64,000 bases of DNA from Xanthobacteraceae bacterium. Its GTDB lineage: Bacteria > Pseudomonadota > Alphaproteobacteria > Rhizobiales > Xanthobacteraceae. Numbering within the stretch: position 1 is the first letter of the stretch; each line of letters opens with the position of its first letter. The translations under genes were made by a program, and so were the position numbers. The stretch is from positions 50,837-114,836 of the forward strand of contig JAQSWY010000034.1 in the NCBI GenBank assembly GCA_029266425.1. The letters run 5' to 3'. The notes below the pieces were generated by a model. It did not search any database. It had not been told where the DNA came from and saw only the letters and a program-made list of their open reading frames with translations. Shown piece by piece: positions 26,140-35,649 of the stretch.

Positions 26140-29100
26140 GCCTCTCCGAGCCGTTCATCCATCGACCGATCGCCACAACGCTCCTGACCATCGGCATCGT
26201 GTTGCTGGGATTGCTCGGATACAGGGCGTTGCCGATATCGGCGCTGCCCACCGTCGATTTCCCGACGATCGAGGTCACCACCTCTCTCACCGGCGCCAGC
26301 CCGGACGTCGTCGCCTCCTCGGTGACGACGCCGCTCGAAGCCCAGCTCGGGCAGATACCCGGGCTTGCCGCCATCAGTTCGGTGAGTTCGTTCGGCCGCA
26401 GCGCCATCACCCTGCGCTTCACCCTCGGGCGCAATATCGATTCGGCGGCGCAGGACGTCCAGGCGGCGATCAGCGCATCGGCGGGCACGCTCCCGGCCGA
26501 GCTTCCCAATCCGCCGGTCTTCAACAAGGTGAATCCGGCAGACGCGCCGATCATGGTGCTGGCGCTCACCTCCACGTCGCTGCCGCTCTCGCGTGTCAAC
26601 GACTTTGCCGAAACCGTGCTGGCGCAGAAGCTGGCGCAGGTCGAGGGCGTCGGGCTGGTGTCGATCCAGGGCGGGCAGAAGCGCGCCGTGCGGATCCAGA
26701 TCGTCCCCGCGGCCCTTGCCGCGCTCAATCTGGGGCTGGAGGACATCCGGGCCATCGTCGCACAGTTCAACGTCAATGCGCCGAAGGGCAATCTCGACGG
26801 GCGGCGGCAGTCCTACACCATCGCCGCGAACGACCAGCTGCTTTCGGCCGAAACTTATGGCGAGATCATCATCGCCTATCGCGGCGGGGCGCCGGTGCGG
26901 CTCAAGGATGTGGCGACGGTTACCGACAGCGTCGAGAATGTGCGCCTCGCCGGCTGGCAGAACGACCGCCCGGCGATCCTGGTCGACGTGAAGCGCCAGC
27001 CATCCGCCAACATCATCGAGACGGTCGAGCGCATCGAGGCGATATTGCCGCAGCTGCGCGGCGCCGTGCCCGCCAGCGTCAAGATCGACATTCTGAGCGA
27101 CCGGACCGAGACCATCCGCGCGTCGGTCGCCGAGGTCGAGTTCACGCTCATCCTGTCCGTCGCGCTCGTGGTGCTGGTGATCTTCCTCTATCTGCGGAAG
27201 GCGTGGGCGACCATCATCCCGAGCATCGTGCTGCCGGTGTCGCTGATCGGCACGTTCGGCGTCATGTACGCGGCCGGGTTCAGCATCAATAACCTGTCGC
27301 TGATGGCGCTGACGATTGCCGCCGGCTTCGTCGTCGACGATGCCATCGTCATGATCGAGAACATCGTCCGCCATATCGAGAACGGCTCCTCGCCGACCGA
27401 GGCAGCGGTGAAGGGCGCGCGCGAGATCACCTTCACCATCATCTCGCTCACCTTCTCGCTGGTTGCCGTGTTCATCCCGCTGCTGCTGATGAGCGGCGTG
27501 GTCGGCCGCCTTTTTCGCGAGTTCGCAGTGACGCTGACCGTCGCGGTCATCGTCTCCGGCATCGTGTCACTGACGCTCACCCCGATGATGTGCGCGCAGT
27601 TCCTGAAGCGCGAGCGCGAGGAACCGCGCGAGCCGCCATGGTATGCGCGGCTGTTCGATCGCCAGATTGACCTTTACGCGAAGAGCCTCGAATGGGTGCT
27701 GGCGCGCCGCAGCCTAATGCTTGGCATCACCATCGCGTCGATGGTCGCGACCGGAGTGCTCTACATCACCGTGCCGAAGGGCTTCCTGCCGCAGCAGGAC
27801 ACCGGCATGATCATCGGCGTGACCGATGCGCCGGCCGACATCTCGTTCGGCGCCATGGTCGCGGCCCAGCAGCGCATGGCGAGCGCCATCCTCGCCGACA
27901 AGGACGTCGCGAGCCTCGTCAGCTTCGTCGGATCGGGCACGGTCAACCTGACGGCGAACAACGGCCAGTTCTACATCAATCTCAAGCCGCGCGACGAACG
28001 CGCGGCGAGTGCCGAGGAGGTCATGGCGCGGATCCGCGATGCGGTGGCGCCGATTGCGGGCATCTCGCTCTTCATGCAGGCGGCGCAGGACATCCAGATC
28101 GACAATCGCGTCAGCCGTACCCAATACCAGTACGTGCTCCAGGATCCCGACACGGCGGAACTTTCAGTGTGGTCCGCCAAGCTCGCCGACGCGCTGCGCA
28201 AGCGTCCGGAACTCGCCGATATCGCCACCGACACCAATAGCGGCGGCCTGCAGACGCGGATGACGATCTTCCGCGACAAGGCCGCCCAGCTCGGCGTCTC
28301 AATCCACTCCATCGTCAACACGCTGTACGACGCGTTCGGGCAGCGGCAGATCTCCACCATCTACACCCAGCTGAACCAGTACCACGTGATCCTGGAGCTC
28401 GATCCGCGGTTCCAGACCGATCCGTCGGCCCTCGGCTCCCTCTATGTGCAGTCGGACGCCGGGACGCCGGTACTGCTGAGCACGCTTGCCGACTTCCGCA
28501 CCGAGACCGCTCCGCTGACGATCAGCCATCTCGGGCGCTTTCCGGTCGTCACCCTGTCCTTCAACGTGCCGGCCGGCTATTCGCTCGGCGCGGCCATCAA
28601 TGCGATCTCGGAGACGGAGCGCGAGATCGCCCTGCCACCGGCGATCGCCACCGCCTTCACCGGCAGCGCCGCGGAGTTCCGCAGCTCGCTCGCCGACCAG
28701 CCCTTGCTGATCCTGGCGGCGATCGTCGTGGTCTATATCGTGCTCGGGGTGCTCTATGAGAGCTTTATCCACCCGATCACCATCCTCTCGACCCTGCCGT
28801 CGGCCGGTCTCGGCTCGCTCGCGGCGCTCTTCCTTCTCGGCCGCCAGCTCGACCTGATCTCGCTGATCGGCATCATCCTGCTGATCGGCATCGTGAAGAA
28901 GAACGCGATCATCATGATCGACTTCGCGCGCGAGGCGGAACGTTCGTCGGGCATGTCGCCGGAGCAGTCGATCCGCCAGGCCTGCCTGCTGCGTTTCCGC
29001 CCGATCATGATGACGACCATGGCGGCGCTGCTCGGCGCCTTGCCGCTTGCGGTGGCGACCGGCGCCGGCGCCGAGCTGCGCCAGCCGCTCGGCATCGCCA

Positions 29101-29318
29101 TCGTCGGCGGCCTGATCGTCTCGCAGTTCCTGACCCTCTACACCACGCCGGTCATCTATCTGTTGTTCAGCCGCTTCACGTTCGAGGGCAAGGCTGCGCC
29201 GGGTGCGCCGGCTGAAATGGCGCCGGCCGGACCCGGCATCCCCGTTGCTGAAGCGCCGCTGCCGCGCCTGCCGCGCGTCTCCGACGCCGAGTTCCCGCGC
29301 TTCACCGGGGAGGGGTAG
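26136..29318 (+). CDS. RND efflux permease, MdtB-like
   Basis: 1060 residues with the RND fold: LSEPFIHRPIATTLLTIGIVLLG at helix 1, helix 4 motif AGFVVDDAIVMIENIVRHIE and helix 10 motif GIVKKNAIIMIDFAREAE. The latter KKNAI(I/L)MIDFA form is typical of MdtB/MdtC heteromultimer subunits. A proton-driven inner-membrane exporter. Starts inside the adaptor stop codon region and ends 4 bases before the next permease. Confidence 0.93.
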   Translation: MSLSEPFIHRPIATTLLTIGIVLLGLLGYRALPISALPTVDFPTIEVTTSLTGASPDVVASSVTTPLEAQLGQIPGLAAISSVSSFGRSAITLRFTLGRNIDSAAQDVQAAISASAGTLPAELPNPPVFNKVNPADAPIMVLALTSTSLPLSRVNDFAETVLAQKLAQVEGVGLVSIQGGQKRAVRIQIVPAALAALNLGLEDIRAIVAQFNVNAPKGNLDGRRQSYTIAANDQLLSAETYGEIIIAYRGGAPVRLKDVATVTDSVENVRLAGWQNDRPAILVDVKRQPSANIIETVERIEAILPQLRGAVPASVKIDILSDRTETIRASVAEVEFTLILSVALVVLVIFLYLRKAWATIIPSIVLPVSLIGTFGVMYAAGFSINNLSLMALTIAAGFVVDDAIVMIENIVRHIENGSSPTEAAVKGAREITFTIISLTFSLVAVFIPLLLMSGVVGRLFREFAVTLTVAVIVSGIVSLTLTPMMCAQFLKREREEPREPPWYARLFDRQIDLYAKSLEWVLARRSLMLGITIASMVATGVLYITVPKGFLPQQDTGMIIGVTDAPADISFGAMVAAQQRMASAILADKDVASLVSFVGSGTVNLTANNGQFYINLKPRDERAASAEEVMARIRDAVAPIAGISLFMQAAQDIQIDNRVSRTQYQYVLQDPDTAELSVWSAKLADALRKRPELADIATDTNSGGLQTRMTIFRDKAAQLGVSIHSIVNTLYDAFGQRQISTIYTQLNQYHVILELDPRFQTDPSALGSLYVQSDAGTPVLLSTLADFRTETAPLTISHLGRFPVVTLSFNVPAGYSLGAAINAISETEREIALPPAIATAFTGSAAEFRSSLADQPLLILAAIVVVYIVLGVLYESFIHPITILSTLPSAGLGSLAALFLLGRQLDLISLIGIILLIGIVKKNAIIMIDFAREAERSSGMSPEQSIRQACLLRFRPIMMTTMAALLGALPLAVATGAGAELRQPLGIAIVGGLIVSQFLTLYTTPVIYLLFSRFTFEGKAAPGAPAEMAPAGPGIPVAEAPLPRLPRVSDAEFPRFTGEG

Positions 29319-29322
29319 GCTC

Positions 29323-32300
29323 GTGACCGGCCTTGCGCGCCTCTTCGCAGGCAGGCCGGTCGGCAGCATGCTGATCGCCTTGGGCATCATGCTGATCGGC
29401 GCGGCCGCCTACCGGCAGCTGGCGATCGCCACCCTGCCGGCGATCGACGTACCGACCATCGTGGTCAGCGCGCAGCTGCCCGGAGCCAGCCCGGAGACCA
29501 TGGCGAGTGCGGTGGCGACGCCGCTTGAACGCCGGCTCGGCCGGATTGCCGCCGTCACCGAGCTGACCTCGATCAACACGCTCGGCAACACCCAGATCAC
29601 CCTTCAGTTCGCGACGGAGCGCAGCATCGATGGAGCGGCAGTCGACGTGCAGGCCGCCATCAGCGCGGCCGGCGATGAATTGCCGAAGGACATGCCGAGC
29701 CGGCCCGTGTTCAAGAAGATCAATCCGATCCTGGCGCCGGCGGTGTTTCTCTCGATTCGATGCGAAACTCTGCCGCCGGATGAAGTGATCAAATATGTGA
29801 ATGGCGTCGTCGTCGAGAAGCTCGCGCAGCTCGAAGGCGTCGGCAATGTTGTCGTACAGGGCGCGGCCAAGGCGGCGGTGCGGGTGCGGGTGAATCCGGC
29901 GGCAATGGCTTCGGTCGGCATCGGCCTCGACGATGTCCGCGCGGCCGTCACCGCGGGCAGCGTCACTTTGCCGACGGGCAGCCTCGAGAATGACTATCGC
30001 GCCGAGGCCGTGACCATCGACAGCCAGCTCACGCGGGCCGACGACTTCGCGCGGCTGATCGTGACTCAGCATGACGGCGCGGTCGTCCGGCTCGGCGACA
30101 TCGGCTCGGTGACGGACAGCGTGGTCGATACCCGCGTCGGCGGGTGGCTGAACGGCGAGCCGGCGATGTTCGTCTTCGTGCAGCGCAAGGCCGGCGCCAA
30201 CATCGTCGCCACCGTCGACCGCGTGCGCGAGGCGCTGCCGCAGATCCGCCGTTGGCTGCCGCCCTCGATCCATATCGACGTCATCGCCGACCGCACCATC
30301 ACCATTCGCGGCACGCTGCTCGATGCCCAGCTCACCTTCCTGGCAACGACGGTACTGGTGATCGGCACGATCCTGCTCTTCCTGCGCGATGCGCGGGCGA
30401 CGCTGATTGCCGGGATGTCGATCCCGGTGGCGCTCGCCGGCACTTTCATCGCGATGTATTTCCTCGACTACAGCCTCGATCTGATCTCGCTGACCGCGCT
30501 CACCGTGGCCATCGCCTTCGTGATCGACGATTCCATCGTGATGGTGGAGAACATTGCGCGCTTTCGCGAGCAAGGGTTCGGCCGACTGGAGGCGACCGTG
30601 CGCGGCGCCGCCCAGATCGGCTTCACCATCGTCGCGATCACGCTCTCGCTGGTGGCCGCGTTCATCCCGTTCCTGATGTTTCCCGGGGTGATCGGGGTCA
30701 TCATGAGGGAATTCTCGGTGACGCTCTGCGTCGCCATCCTGCTCTCCGCCGTGGTCTCCCTGACCCTCACTCCCGCGCTCGCCGCCCGCTTTCTGAAGGT
30801 ACGCCCGGCGGGTGCCGGCGAGCCCAAGGAAGCCAAGCTCGGCCAGTGGCTGCAGCAGGGCTTCGAGCGTCTCCTCGATGGCTATGCCCGGAGCCTGCGC
30901 TACGCGCTGGACCATCGGCGCTTCATGCTGGTGCTGACCGCGCTGTGCGCGGTGGGGACGATCGCGCTCTACGCGATCATGCCGGGCGGGTTCATGCCGA
31001 CGCAGGACACCGGCGTCATCATCGGCATCGCCGAGGCCCCGCCCGACACCTCCTTCGCCGCCATGCGCCAGCGGCAGATCGCCGTGGCAAAGGCGATCCG
31101 CGAACATCCCGCGGTGGAGAACGTCACCTCCTCGATCGGCACCACGGCCCTGGAGACCGGCGGCGGCGCCGCGAGCATCAGCACCGGCCGCTTCTATGTC
31201 ATGCTGAAGCCGCGATCCGAGCGCGGCGCCGTCACCGATGTCATCGACGAATTGCGGGAGGCGCTATCGGCACTGCCGGGCACCCGCACCTATCTCCAGC
31301 CGGTCGAGGATCTGAATGTCGGCGCCCGCGAGGGGAAGGGCCAGTTCCAGTTCACCCTGCAGGATGAGAATTGGGAGGAGCTGGATCACTGGTTCGATAT
31401 ATTGTTCGGAGAGTTCCGCAATCTGCCGGAGCTGCGCGATGTTGGCGCCGATCTGCAGAATGGCGGGCTTCAGGTCATCCTCGACATCGACCGCGACCGC
31501 GCCGCCCAGCTCGGCATTTCCCCGCAGGTCATCGACGACACGCTGTACAGCGCCTTCGGCCAGCGCCGGGTCTCGACCATCTATGCGACGCGCGATCAGT
31601 ACTATGTCGTGCTCGAGGTGGACGCCAACCGACAGGCGGAGCTCGACACGCTGCAGAGCGTCTATGTGAAGGCGCCCGACGGCAGCCAGATCCCGCTGCG
31701 CGCCGTGACCAGGACCAGCGAAGGCGAGACCGCCCTGGTCATTCCCCACCAGGGCGAATTCCCCTCCATCACCATCAGCTTCAATCTCGCGCCCGGCGTC
31801 GCACTCAGCGCGGCCATCTCCAAGATCGAGGCGACGGTTGCGAGGCTGCGCCCGCCCGGCACATTGCGTACCAGCTTCGAGGGCAAGGCCGGCGCCTTCG
31901 CCTCGTCCTCCGGCTCCGAGCCCTATCTGCTCATCGCCGCGATCTTCACCATCTACATCGTGCTGGGCGTGCTCTATGAGAGCTATGTCCACCCCTTCAC
32001 CATTCTCTCGACGGTTCCGTCCGCCGGGCTGGGCGCCCTGCTGGCGCTGCTGCTGAGCGGGCAGCAGCTGTCGCTGATCGCCTTCATCGGCATCATCCTG
32101 CTGGTCGGCATCGTGAAGAAGAACGCGATCCTGATGATCGACTTCGCGCTGTCGGCGGAGCGCAGCGAGGGCCTCTCCAGCGCGGATGCCATCTACAAGG
32201 CGTGCGTGCTGCGCTTCCGTCCGATCCTCATGACCAATCTCGCCGCCATCGTCGGGGCCCTGCCGCTGGCGCTCGGAGCCGGCCCGGGCTACGAGATCCG

Positions 32301-32463
32301 CCAGCCGCTTGGCTATGCGATCATCGGCGGGCTGTTGGTGTCGGGTATCCTCAACCTCTACACCACGCCGGTGATCTATCTCTATATGGACTGGTTCCGC
32401 AGGCGCCGGGCGGGCAAGGCGGGCCAGGCTCAGGACACGCTCGCGACCACACCGGCCGGCTGA
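29323..32463 (+). CDS. RND efflux permease, MdtC-like
   Basis: 1046 residues from a GTG at 29323 that follows a GGGGAGGGG ribosome site; an in-frame start 120 bases upstream would sit inside the previous gene. N-terminus FAGRPVGSMLIALGIMLIGA; proton-relay motif AFVIDDSIVMVENIARF; second-half motif GIVKKNAILMIDFALSAE. It pairs with the MdtB-like protein in a heterotrimeric pump. The 3' end overlaps the convergent glycosyltransferase gene by 34 bases, so transcripts may collide. No outer-membrane factor follows. Confidence 0.93.
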   Translation: MTGLARLFAGRPVGSMLIALGIMLIGAAAYRQLAIATLPAIDVPTIVVSAQLPGASPETMASAVATPLERRLGRIAAVTELTSINTLGNTQITLQFATERSIDGAAVDVQAAISAAGDELPKDMPSRPVFKKINPILAPAVFLSIRCETLPPDEVIKYVNGVVVEKLAQLEGVGNVVVQGAAKAAVRVRVNPAAMASVGIGLDDVRAAVTAGSVTLPTGSLENDYRAEAVTIDSQLTRADDFARLIVTQHDGAVVRLGDIGSVTDSVVDTRVGGWLNGEPAMFVFVQRKAGANIVATVDRVREALPQIRRWLPPSIHIDVIADRTITIRGTLLDAQLTFLATTVLVIGTILLFLRDARATLIAGMSIPVALAGTFIAMYFLDYSLDLISLTALTVAIAFVIDDSIVMVENIARFREQGFGRLEATVRGAAQIGFTIVAITLSLVAAFIPFLMFPGVIGVIMREFSVTLCVAILLSAVVSLTLTPALAARFLKVRPAGAGEPKEAKLGQWLQQGFERLLDGYARSLRYALDHRRFMLVLTALCAVGTIALYAIMPGGFMPTQDTGVIIGIAEAPPDTSFAAMRQRQIAVAKAIREHPAVENVTSSIGTTALETGGGAASISTGRFYVMLKPRSERGAVTDVIDELREALSALPGTRTYLQPVEDLNVGAREGKGQFQFTLQDENWEELDHWFDILFGEFRNLPELRDVGADLQNGGLQVILDIDRDRAAQLGISPQVIDDTLYSAFGQRRVSTIYATRDQYYVVLEVDANRQAELDTLQSVYVKAPDGSQIPLRAVTRTSEGETALVIPHQGEFPSITISFNLAPGVALSAAISKIEATVARLRPPGTLRTSFEGKAGAFASSSGSEPYLLIAAIFTIYIVLGVLYESYVHPFTILSTVPSAGLGALLALLLSGQQLSLIAFIGIILLVGIVKKNAILMIDFALSAERSEGLSSADAIYKACVLRFRPILMTNLAAIVGALPLALGAGPGYEIRQPLGYAIIGGLLVSGILNLYTTPVIYLYMDWFRRRRAGKAGQAQDTLATTPAG

Positions 32464-33743
32464 GCCGCCATCGAATGGACGCGCTCGATGCGATCCGCGG
32501 CCAGCGCGACGCCGCCCTCGGAGCGGACGAGCTGCCGCAAGCGGCGCGCATTCTCGACAATTTCGGCGTTGCCGGTCGCCTGTCTGAGAGCGGCGGCAAG
32601 CCGCCGTTCGCCCAGTTCGCTCCCCGGAAGCGGAGGCGGGGCTGCACGCAGCGCATGCAACCGCTCGGCCCAGAAGAACTGGTCGAGAACGAACGGTACC
32701 ACGACCGATGGCCGTCCGGCCCGCAGTGCGGCCGCCGTGGTACCAGCGCCGCCGGCATGGACGACCGCCGCGACATGCTCGAAGAGCCAATCGTGAGGGA
32801 CATTGTTGACGAGGATGGCGTCGTCGCGCAGGTCCGAGGGGTCCATGGCGCTCCATCCGGCATTCAGGATGGCGCGAGCGCCGAGCGAGCGGACAGCCGC
32901 CAGGACGGACCGCGCCACCTTTTCCGGCTCGGGCAAGGGCATGCTGCCGAAGCCGACATAGATGGGTGGCGGCCCGGTTTCGAGGAACCGCGCGAGATCG
33001 GGGGGCGGCGTCCAGCCGGGCGCCGCCTTGAGCGTCCAGAAGCCTGTCGTCACGACGTTGGTCTCATGTCGGGACTCCGGCACCACGTGGCGGCTATAGG
33101 CGAGCAGGATGGTCCGGTCCGCGCGCCGCAGTTCCTTGAACGGGGCCAGCAGCGGTACCGAGGAGGCCCCGGAGAGCTCGTGCTCGCTGCGCGCCACAGC
33201 CGGGCGCAGGGCCTGCCAAAGCAGTTGAGCGGCGACGGCATACTGCGCGTGATGCAGAAAGGCCGGCAGCCGACGTGAAAATTGCGGAAACAACGGGTTT
33301 CCCACATCCGAGTTCGGCAGCACCGGCTGGAGATAGACCTGGACCAACGGCACGTGGAGCGCCCGCGCCAGACCGAGGCCGAAAAACACCGCGGTTCCCG
33401 ATGTCACGATGATATCGGAATCCGCGGCGGCTGCGCGCATCGTCCGGGTCCAGTCGACGATGTTGCGATCGATGATGTCGCGAAATACCGAGGTTGCCCC
33501 GAAAGGATTACGGCCGTTGGCGGCGAAATCGCCGCCGACGACGTTCTTCATCTCGGCGACGACATCGCCGCTCAGCGGGACAAACTCGAATCCATGACCT
33601 TCGCTCAGCGCCACAAACCCCGCAGAGCTCGCCAGCTTTACCGAATGTCCCCGCGCCGCCAGTTCCTTCGCGAGAGCGACAAGAGGCTGCACGTCGCCGC
33701 GCGTACCAATGCCGGTGATCGTAATCCGCACTGATAAATCCAA
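32430..33743 (-). CDS. UGT/GT1-type glycosyltransferase
   Basis: 437 residues, GT-B fold. N-terminal acceptor domain begins RITITGIGTRGDVQPLVALAKEL, as in sterol and rhamnolipid glycosyltransferases. The C-terminal donor domain has IYVGFGSMP, the binding loop VPHDWLFEHVAAVVHAGGAGTTAAALRAG and VVPFVLDQFFWAERL. Uses a nucleotide sugar to glycosylate a lipid or small molecule. Convergent with the MdtC-like gene and 34 bases into it, so it may belong functionally to the biosynthetic/export cluster upstream. Confidence 0.88.
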   Translation of the reverse strand: MDLSVRITITGIGTRGDVQPLVALAKELAARGHSVKLASSAGFVALSEGHGFEFVPLSGDVVAEMKNVVGGDFAANGRNPFGATSVFRDIIDRNIVDWTRTMRAAAADSDIIVTSGTAVFFGLGLARALHVPLVQVYLQPVLPNSDVGNPLFPQFSRRLPAFLHHAQYAVAAQLLWQALRPAVARSEHELSGASSVPLLAPFKELRRADRTILLAYSRHVVPESRHETNVVTTGFWTLKAAPGWTPPPDLARFLETGPPPIYVGFGSMPLPEPEKVARSVLAAVRSLGARAILNAGWSAMDPSDLRDDAILVNNVPHDWLFEHVAAVVHAGGAGTTAAALRAGRPSVVVPFVLDQFFWAERLHALRAAPPPLPGSELGERRLAAALRQATGNAEIVENARRLRQLVRSEGGVALAADRIERVHSMAAQPAGVVASVS

Positions 33744-33988
33744 TCTCGAAATGACGGCATTCGGGGCGCCCTTACGATAGCTGATTTCCCGGAACGACGT
33801 GTAGCGTCTTCCTAACGCACCTTCCGCAAAAGTCGTATGACTTCTGCGATGGGAAAATTCATCAAACTATTGAAACTAGGATGTTTTCTTGTCGTTGGGC
33901 TGGTTCCATCCAAAGGACAAGAGGGGCCAATGCCTTACAATGGGCAAATGCGATGTCGCGGCGCCGGTCGACCATCCGTTTTATTTCG

Positions 33989-34180
33989 CTAGCGCGAGGC
34001 TCCGGTCGCCTGGTTGATCTCCTCTTCGATCGCGACCTTACGCTCCACGAGCTGTTTCAGACCATGCTCGAGCGCCGTTCGGTCGTCGGGCGAGGTCGCA
34101 GCTGCGACCTTCTCTTCCAGCGTGCCGATCTCGGCCAGCACCGCCTTGAGATCCTCGAGTAATTGGTCCTGATTGGCCAT
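33989..34180 (-). CDS. Small coiled-coil protein, unknown
   Basis: 63 residues. The start at 34180 has a strong GGAGG ribosome site 7 bases upstream, which supports a real gene. The sequence is almost wholly helical and charged (LLEDLKAVLAEIGTLEEKVAAATS, ALEHGLKQLVERKVAIEEEI), predicting a short antiparallel coiled-coil hairpin. No cysteines and no signal peptide. Family not recognised. The flanking gaps of 245 and 234 bases show no other gene. Confidence 0.65.
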   Translation of the reverse strand: MANQDQLLEDLKAVLAEIGTLEEKVAAATSPDDRTALEHGLKQLVERKVAIEEEINQATGASR

Positions 34181-34414
34181 GACACCCTCCAGATGATCGA
34201 CGATCGCGCACCTCGGTCCTCCCTGGGTGCACCGGGGACGTCAGCCTATATGCGCCCCGCTTGCCAGGCCACTCCTCGACCCGGGAGCGATGATTGGCAT
34301 GATGCGACCGGCGTCGTTCCATCGGCGATCACCATTCCCGCATTCGATGGCGCCGCAGCCGCAATCGCCCTTCAAGGACGAATTAGCGGTTTGGCCGTAA
34401 CCACTTCAGCAAGA

Positions 34415-35122
34415 TCACTTAAAGACATCCGCTGTCAGATTCACGATCATCACGTTCTTGAGGTTCTCGGGAAACGCGTCGGAGCCGCGCATTTCGAAAT
34501 GTATCGATGGATACTTCGACTTGAGGGCGGTCGATAGTTTGTTTGCTATATCCACCGACGACGAACGATACATAATGGACGGGTTCAAGGGTTGCGAGAC
34601 AGCATCTTCGGAGATTTCAATACTGAAGCCCGCCGCTTTCACCGCATTGGCGAATTGCTGCAGCTTGTTTTTGTCCAGTGACGCAGATGGAGCGAATACC
34701 CGTACACTATAGGGGGGACTGTTCTGGGGTATGGGGGGCGGGCTTGCCGGAGCGGTAGTGTCGTTCGACGTGTTGCCGAGCGTCGGCAGCAGTGTCGGGC
34801 CGCCCTTGCCGAAGTCGATGAAGCGATCGAACTCGGGTGCAGATATCGCAGCTCCGCTATCGACGGCCCAAGCCTGTGCCTGGAGAGTCTGCAGCGCGGC
34901 CCTGGAGTCGGCCTGTTCCGCCCTTAGTCGCGCGATTTCGCCTTTCAGCGCTGTCAGTTCCAGCGTCAGATAGCCAGCGAGTGCACCCGCCATCAAGGCC
35001 AGGGCCACGGCAATGCTGCCAATCAGGACCGCGGCGCTGCGTCGCTTTTCCGGCCGCGGGATCTCATGGAGGGTCTCTCTCTCATGGGAGGCGGCCGCAG
35101 GTGAGACATAGCGTTCATTCAT
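34415..35122 (-). CDS. Membrane-anchored protein with LytR_C/SPOR-like C-terminal domain
   Basis: 235 residues. A charged N-terminus, then one membrane helix (about 31-53), a short coiled coil (LTALKGEIARLRAEQADSRAALQTLQ), a Pro/Ser linker around 125-135, and a C-terminal alpha/beta domain of ~90 residues (YSVRVFAPSASLDKNKLQQFANAVKAAGFSIEIS ... NVMIVNLT) that resembles small periplasmic LytR_C or SPOR folds. Topology suggests the C-terminal domain is periplasmic. Function unknown; the fold match is by eye. Confidence 0.6.
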   Translation of the reverse strand: MNERYVSPAAASHERETLHEIPRPEKRRSAAVLIGSIAVALALMAGALAGYLTLELTALKGEIARLRAEQADSRAALQTLQAQAWAVDSGAAISAPEFDRFIDFGKGGPTLLPTLGNTSNDTTAPASPPPIPQNSPPYSVRVFAPSASLDKNKLQQFANAVKAAGFSIEISEDAVSQPLNPSIMYRSSSVDIANKLSTALKSKYPSIHFEMRGSDAFPENLKNVMIVNLTADVFK

Positions 35123-35649
35123 AGTCGTCAGAACCGTCTAGTGATTGCGCTCAGCCTCTGCCGACGGGTCGGCCAGATGGCATAAGCGCCGCCGATTTCG
35201 CGTATTGAGAGCAGTTGCCGGGCGCCCCGTTCGTGCCATTTCCTTCCAGCTTCAAGATCAATCGCTCATCGTCTCATCGTCGTTGTGGTCATAATGAGGT
35301 GCGTGCGCTCCGAGGTGAGCGGCCTGCAGCGTACCGCGCCGAGCGTGCCAGGAACAGCACGGCCATCTCCTGACGGCCGGATGCCGAGGCCGGGGGGCGA
35401 GAATGGTTGACCGGAAGGCCCTCTGTTCGACCGCCTCGTGGCCATCCGCAAACCGCGGCCGACGGAGAATTGGCGTGCATAGCTTCCGTTTCGCCACGGG
35501 CGCGGCTAGCCTGCCGGACATGTGCAGCCTCAATATGCCATCCCTGTCGACATCTGCCCCGACCAAAGCGCGCCGATCGCGCGTAACGCGGGACCGGGCC
35601 GCGAACTCGCCATGGCGCGTGCTTCCTGATTTCCACGGAGGAGCCACGA
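35123..35649. other. Intergenic region with no recognised gene
   Basis: About 527 bases between the divergent membrane-anchored protein and the GH15 gene. Open frames here on both strands are short, overlap each other and have composition unlike proteins. The last 15 bases hold a GGAGG ribosome site for the GH15 TTG start. No repeat, tRNA or clear promoter was seen. Confidence 0.6.
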
